Shown piece by piece: positions 60,578-64,000 of a DNA stretch of 64,000 nucleotides (the stretch's first letter is position 1; each line of letters starts with the position of its first letter). The notes beneath the pieces are model-generated. The model ran no database searches and had not been told where the DNA came from. It was given only the letters and a program-made list of their open reading frames with translations. This DNA comes from Polydactylus sextarius (Eukaryota; Chordata; Actinopteri; Polynemidae). The stretch is taken from NCBI GenBank assembly GCA_016801845.1, contig CM028928.1:12196827-12260826 (forward strand), read 5' to 3'. A program made the translations under genes and the position numbers.

Positions 60578-63391
60578 TTAAATGTTAAATCTTATTTTTG
60601 CAGCTATGACCATTGAGCTGATTTTCAGTCTACATTTGAAGCAACTGTAGCAGGAAAAAAAATCATCCCATGACAAGACTCGTTCAGTGAATACATTTCA
60701 GTCAAATGACCTTAAGCAGAGATGCTTTTCTCACCTATTTAAACCATGGCTACCGAGCAATACAATGAACCAGACTGAAAGAGCGTGGAAAATAGCTTGG
60801 TACTTGAACATGTATGATAAATGTCAATCGAATTTCGATACAGTTGAGGCATCTCAGTCACCATGTTTAAAAATAGTCAAGGAATACTGACCAGTAGCTG
60901 ATGAAATATCATTTCTAAAGATAAACCCAACTAATTTTACTGTACTGTACTACTGCTTGTATTGAAAAAGTTACACAAAGCAAATCTGTTGAACTTACTT
61001 GACGGAAATTGAGAAATTTCCAGCACAAATGACTGAGAGTAAATGACTAATAGTGAGAATGATCTCACATGGGTCCCTGAGAGAGGCGCCTCGTTTCCAT
61101 CAATCAGCTGCCTGCTCACTACCGGGAGGCACAAACGGTGAATATAAAGTACAGTTGCCATGCCTTGGAAATTGCTATAATTGAGTGATTAAGGCTGATG
61201 ACGTCAAATGAAAGTCCTTGCTTTTTTTTACTGAATGAACGTTCATTTAGCCTTCATTCACACATATCGCACGTTGGTATGACTGTGACTCACCAGCATC
61301 CTGGCCTTGGGCTTTGTACTCAGCATTTGTGTTTGTGCTGCAGCAATCCCCCAGTGAAAGATTGAGTCAAAAAGGCTTTCATCACCTCATTTCAAATCAA
61401 AACAAATTGGATTATTAGATGAGTGGACCTGCCTTTGTCCTTTCTATGCTGGATGACCTTTTGCAATGCCTTCACTTTTGTCTAAACAGCAGCAGACTCA
61501 CAACTGATGTCATCATTGATCATTGTAGTAATGATGGTGATTCTTTCACTGAGCTGGATTTCAAGTAGAGTCCCAGTAGAGTAGTGTGAAGCAACTTTTA
61601 CATGCAGGACTCATTGTCATCACAAGCTTGACTGACATTTTCAACACGGTCTGTTGAGTAGATCATTTAACTTTTGGGGTTGATCTTCCTGTTTTCATCC
61701 TGTGAAGTTGTACTACCACTAGGGGACAATATAGAGCAGAGTGTTCACTAGTTTCCAATAGGGCAACTGGTAAAAGGTGACCAGGTGACAATCTTCTCAT
61801 CAACCACCAAAGTAACCTAAGTCTTTGTGAGAAACTGTGCCACCAGAACCTCATAAATACACAAATAACAACTAGAACATTCTTTAGATTTCATAAGTAA
61901 TGAACAGATGTGGAGAATGAAATTAAACGTCAACATAAAATGAGTAATAAGGCTTTAAATTGGGTTTTTCCCGTTATTTGTCATTTCTCTGTTGTTACTG
62001 TTGTTAGAAACACAGGCCTAAAGTATACTCTCGCACAAAAATCAAAAAGACATGTTATAAGTTCACAGCTGGTGTGCATCCGTCAGTGTGTGTGTGTGTG
62101 AGGATCAGTGGAGGTGTTCTGTCTTCCAAATGGTACAGTACATCGTCTGACAGGAGCAAGAAGAAGAATTTCTCTGAGAAATGGGTTTCTCTCAGCACAG
62201 CTGAAGGGCTTCCCTAATTGGGAGAGGTGTCATCAGGACCTGGCACTTAATCACAACAAAGTGAGGAGAGAATTGCAGCCGAGGAGGACTCATCATTTCA
62301 GGAAATACTCTCCTTTTTCCTACAAGGACTATTTGCAAATCAGACTCAGGAAATTCACAACCTCCTGTCACAGGGATTGTAACTGACACCACATTGAAAT
62401 AATTGTAATCAGTATCATTCTGACTGCAGCAGAGATAATTGCTGTAGAAGTGTATCCTGCAGGACTGTGCTTCTCTGCTACTGGTATCATTTGACTTGGA
62501 TAAGCAGTTTAGATATAATTGGGCTCATAAATATCTAATGGACCCCGGTTGTGGAGGAGGAGCCCAGTGAGTAATAGCATCTCGAGTTTCATTACCACTA
62601 ATAACAACATTGATTGCCAATATTTGAAGAGTTCATCGCCAAAAATACTGTACATCATTGTGAGGCCGCTGCCATTATTACAGTTAAAGATCAGAGAGTA
62701 GCCAAGATTAGCATCAAGTTGTCAACCAGGGAAATAAATTGCCTTTTAGCCTTTTCAGTTTATGATAATTTTATATAATCAATCATACTGTAAGAATAGG
62801 TGCCAAATGGTTGCTCATATAATTTTAGAATAGTAAAAGACTAGATTCATAAGTGTCACTCCGGTTTTCTAATATTTGTATCTGGCTCACAGTTGTTGTC
62901 ATTGACCAGTAAAACAGTCACTACAAATAATTACATCACAATCCACCAAAGTCCAGAGTCTCAATGGCCTCTTGTCTGTCTCATTAATCACCTTATTTTA
63001 CCGTTAACTAGCCTTTCAGGCTCATTCTTCTCCCACCGACCAGTCGCACACAGAGACTCAATTTCACTTACGAATCACTTCGATTTCTTATATCTTTCTG
63101 CTTTTCTTCTTTTTGAGACTTTTTAATCTATTAGTTTTTTAGATTATCTCCTGCCTGCATGATCATTTTTGTTTTGTTTTGTTTGCCACTTCTCACTGCC
63201 CACCTGCTGCCAATTTAGCCTATTGACTAAGTGCTACAAAGCCTGCTTTCATCCTGTTCACGTCTGCTGAGTCTCAATCTGAAATTCTTAAACAAGGTGG
63301 TGATGAAGGTAATTTTGTTCAGCTATAGTATTTCAATGGACTTTGTGTATATTTCTCAGTGTTTGTGTGTAAAATTAAATCAGATCAATCA

Positions 63392-63417
63392 AGGGACAGT
63401 CAGGGACAGTCAGGGAC
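63392..63417. repeat. Ten-base tandem repeat
   Basis: AGGGACAGTC repeated about 2.6 times without mismatches. No wider array surrounds it. Confidence 0.85.
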
Positions 63418-64000
63418 ACAACAAATCAAGGCATTTGAGAATCTGCATCTAACAAATGTTCAGATGAGAGTTCTAATACCAAATTTACATTCATTATGAG
63501 TTATTATTGAGAATTACTGAACCTCTAAAATAATCCTGTACTATGTCCCAGTGTTGAATAAAAAGGTTCCAGAAGGTGTAAATGTCAGTTCAGCTTCTTC
63601 ATTCATCTCAGATGAAGTCAATTGCACCTGCGTGTTTATTTTCAGATGACAGTAATTCATCAGTGTTGTCAGAGCTGCGTCAGCAGGTGCTAAGAGCTCA
63701 TCCACCTGCATAATACAGCAGACGACTGACGCCAGCTTCAAGGTTTTGATTGGCTGTGTCTCCGCAGCCAGATGAGGTCATTTTTTGTTTTTGACGGGAG
63801 CGTGAAATTACTCATTGTAATGACCTATTCATTATATTACGCATTTGGTGAGTGCGTAAGTAACCAAACTGTGAATGTGTACCTGAACACTGCAAATATG
63901 TGATTATTTGTATTATGTATTAATGTGTGTATTGTGGGTTATCTAGCAGCCCTCCAGTTGTGGAGGTGGTTGTTGGTGGTGGAGGAACGTAACAGAGGCT

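Larger units (their letters stand above)
55830..64000. other. Upstream flank of anxa13, about 8 kb, no recognised gene
   Basis: No exon chain, RNA gene or intact transposon was recognised on either strand. It holds a long CA array (59,686), a short TG tract (62,084-62,102), a decamer repeat (63,392) and many short chance frames. Blocks at about 57,300-57,420, 62,170-62,400 and 63,600-63,830 lack simple repeats and may be regulatory. Confidence 0.5.

Overview
This is a vertebrate nuclear genomic window, almost certainly from a teleost fish. The genes are split into short exons with GT-AG introns, and base composition is AT-rich. CA/TG, GATA and GAT/ATC microsatellites are abundant. There is also a fish-type tRNA-derived SINE and several interspersed repeats of kinds that recur in teleost genomes. 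I recognise three protein-coding genes, all on the minus strand. Their exons were rebuilt by matching splice sites and reading phase across exon joins.

Layout from left to right. (1) Positions 1-26,570 hold the 5' part of a class III myosin best matched to MYO3A. Fifteen coding exons give residues 1-591: the complete N-terminal STE20-type kinase and the beginning of the motor domain, with P-loop and switch I. The gene runs off the left edge. (2) Positions 26,571-42,530 are about 16 kb with no gene I can support. (3) Positions 42,531-about 47,900 hold a complete CCDC106-like gene (four coding exons, 335 or 333 aa) with a likely non-coding first exon in a CpG-containing region. A 343-bp inverted-repeat element sits in its last intron. 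(4) Positions 49,879-55,702 hold a complete annexin A13-like gene: eleven coding exons, 316 aa, four annexin repeats. One intron uses a GC donor. A TATA-like box and a perfect CRE palindrome lie upstream of the start. (5) Positions 55,830-64,000 are about 8 kb of upstream DNA with microsatellites and no supported gene.

The three genes have unrelated roles: an actin-based motor kinase of sensory cells, a nuclear coiled-coil protein, and a membrane-binding annexin of epithelia. Nothing suggests they work together; they simply lie side by side. As I recall, their human counterparts are on three different chromosomes, so the adjacency would be fish-specific.

I looked for an undescribed system and did not find one. 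The observations most worth checking are the GC-AG intron, the inverted-repeat element, the six-base tandem acceptor, the compact annexin promoter, and some intronic or intergenic blocks that look like non-coding regulatory DNA. No alignment could be run, so all homology calls rest on recognising protein motifs.
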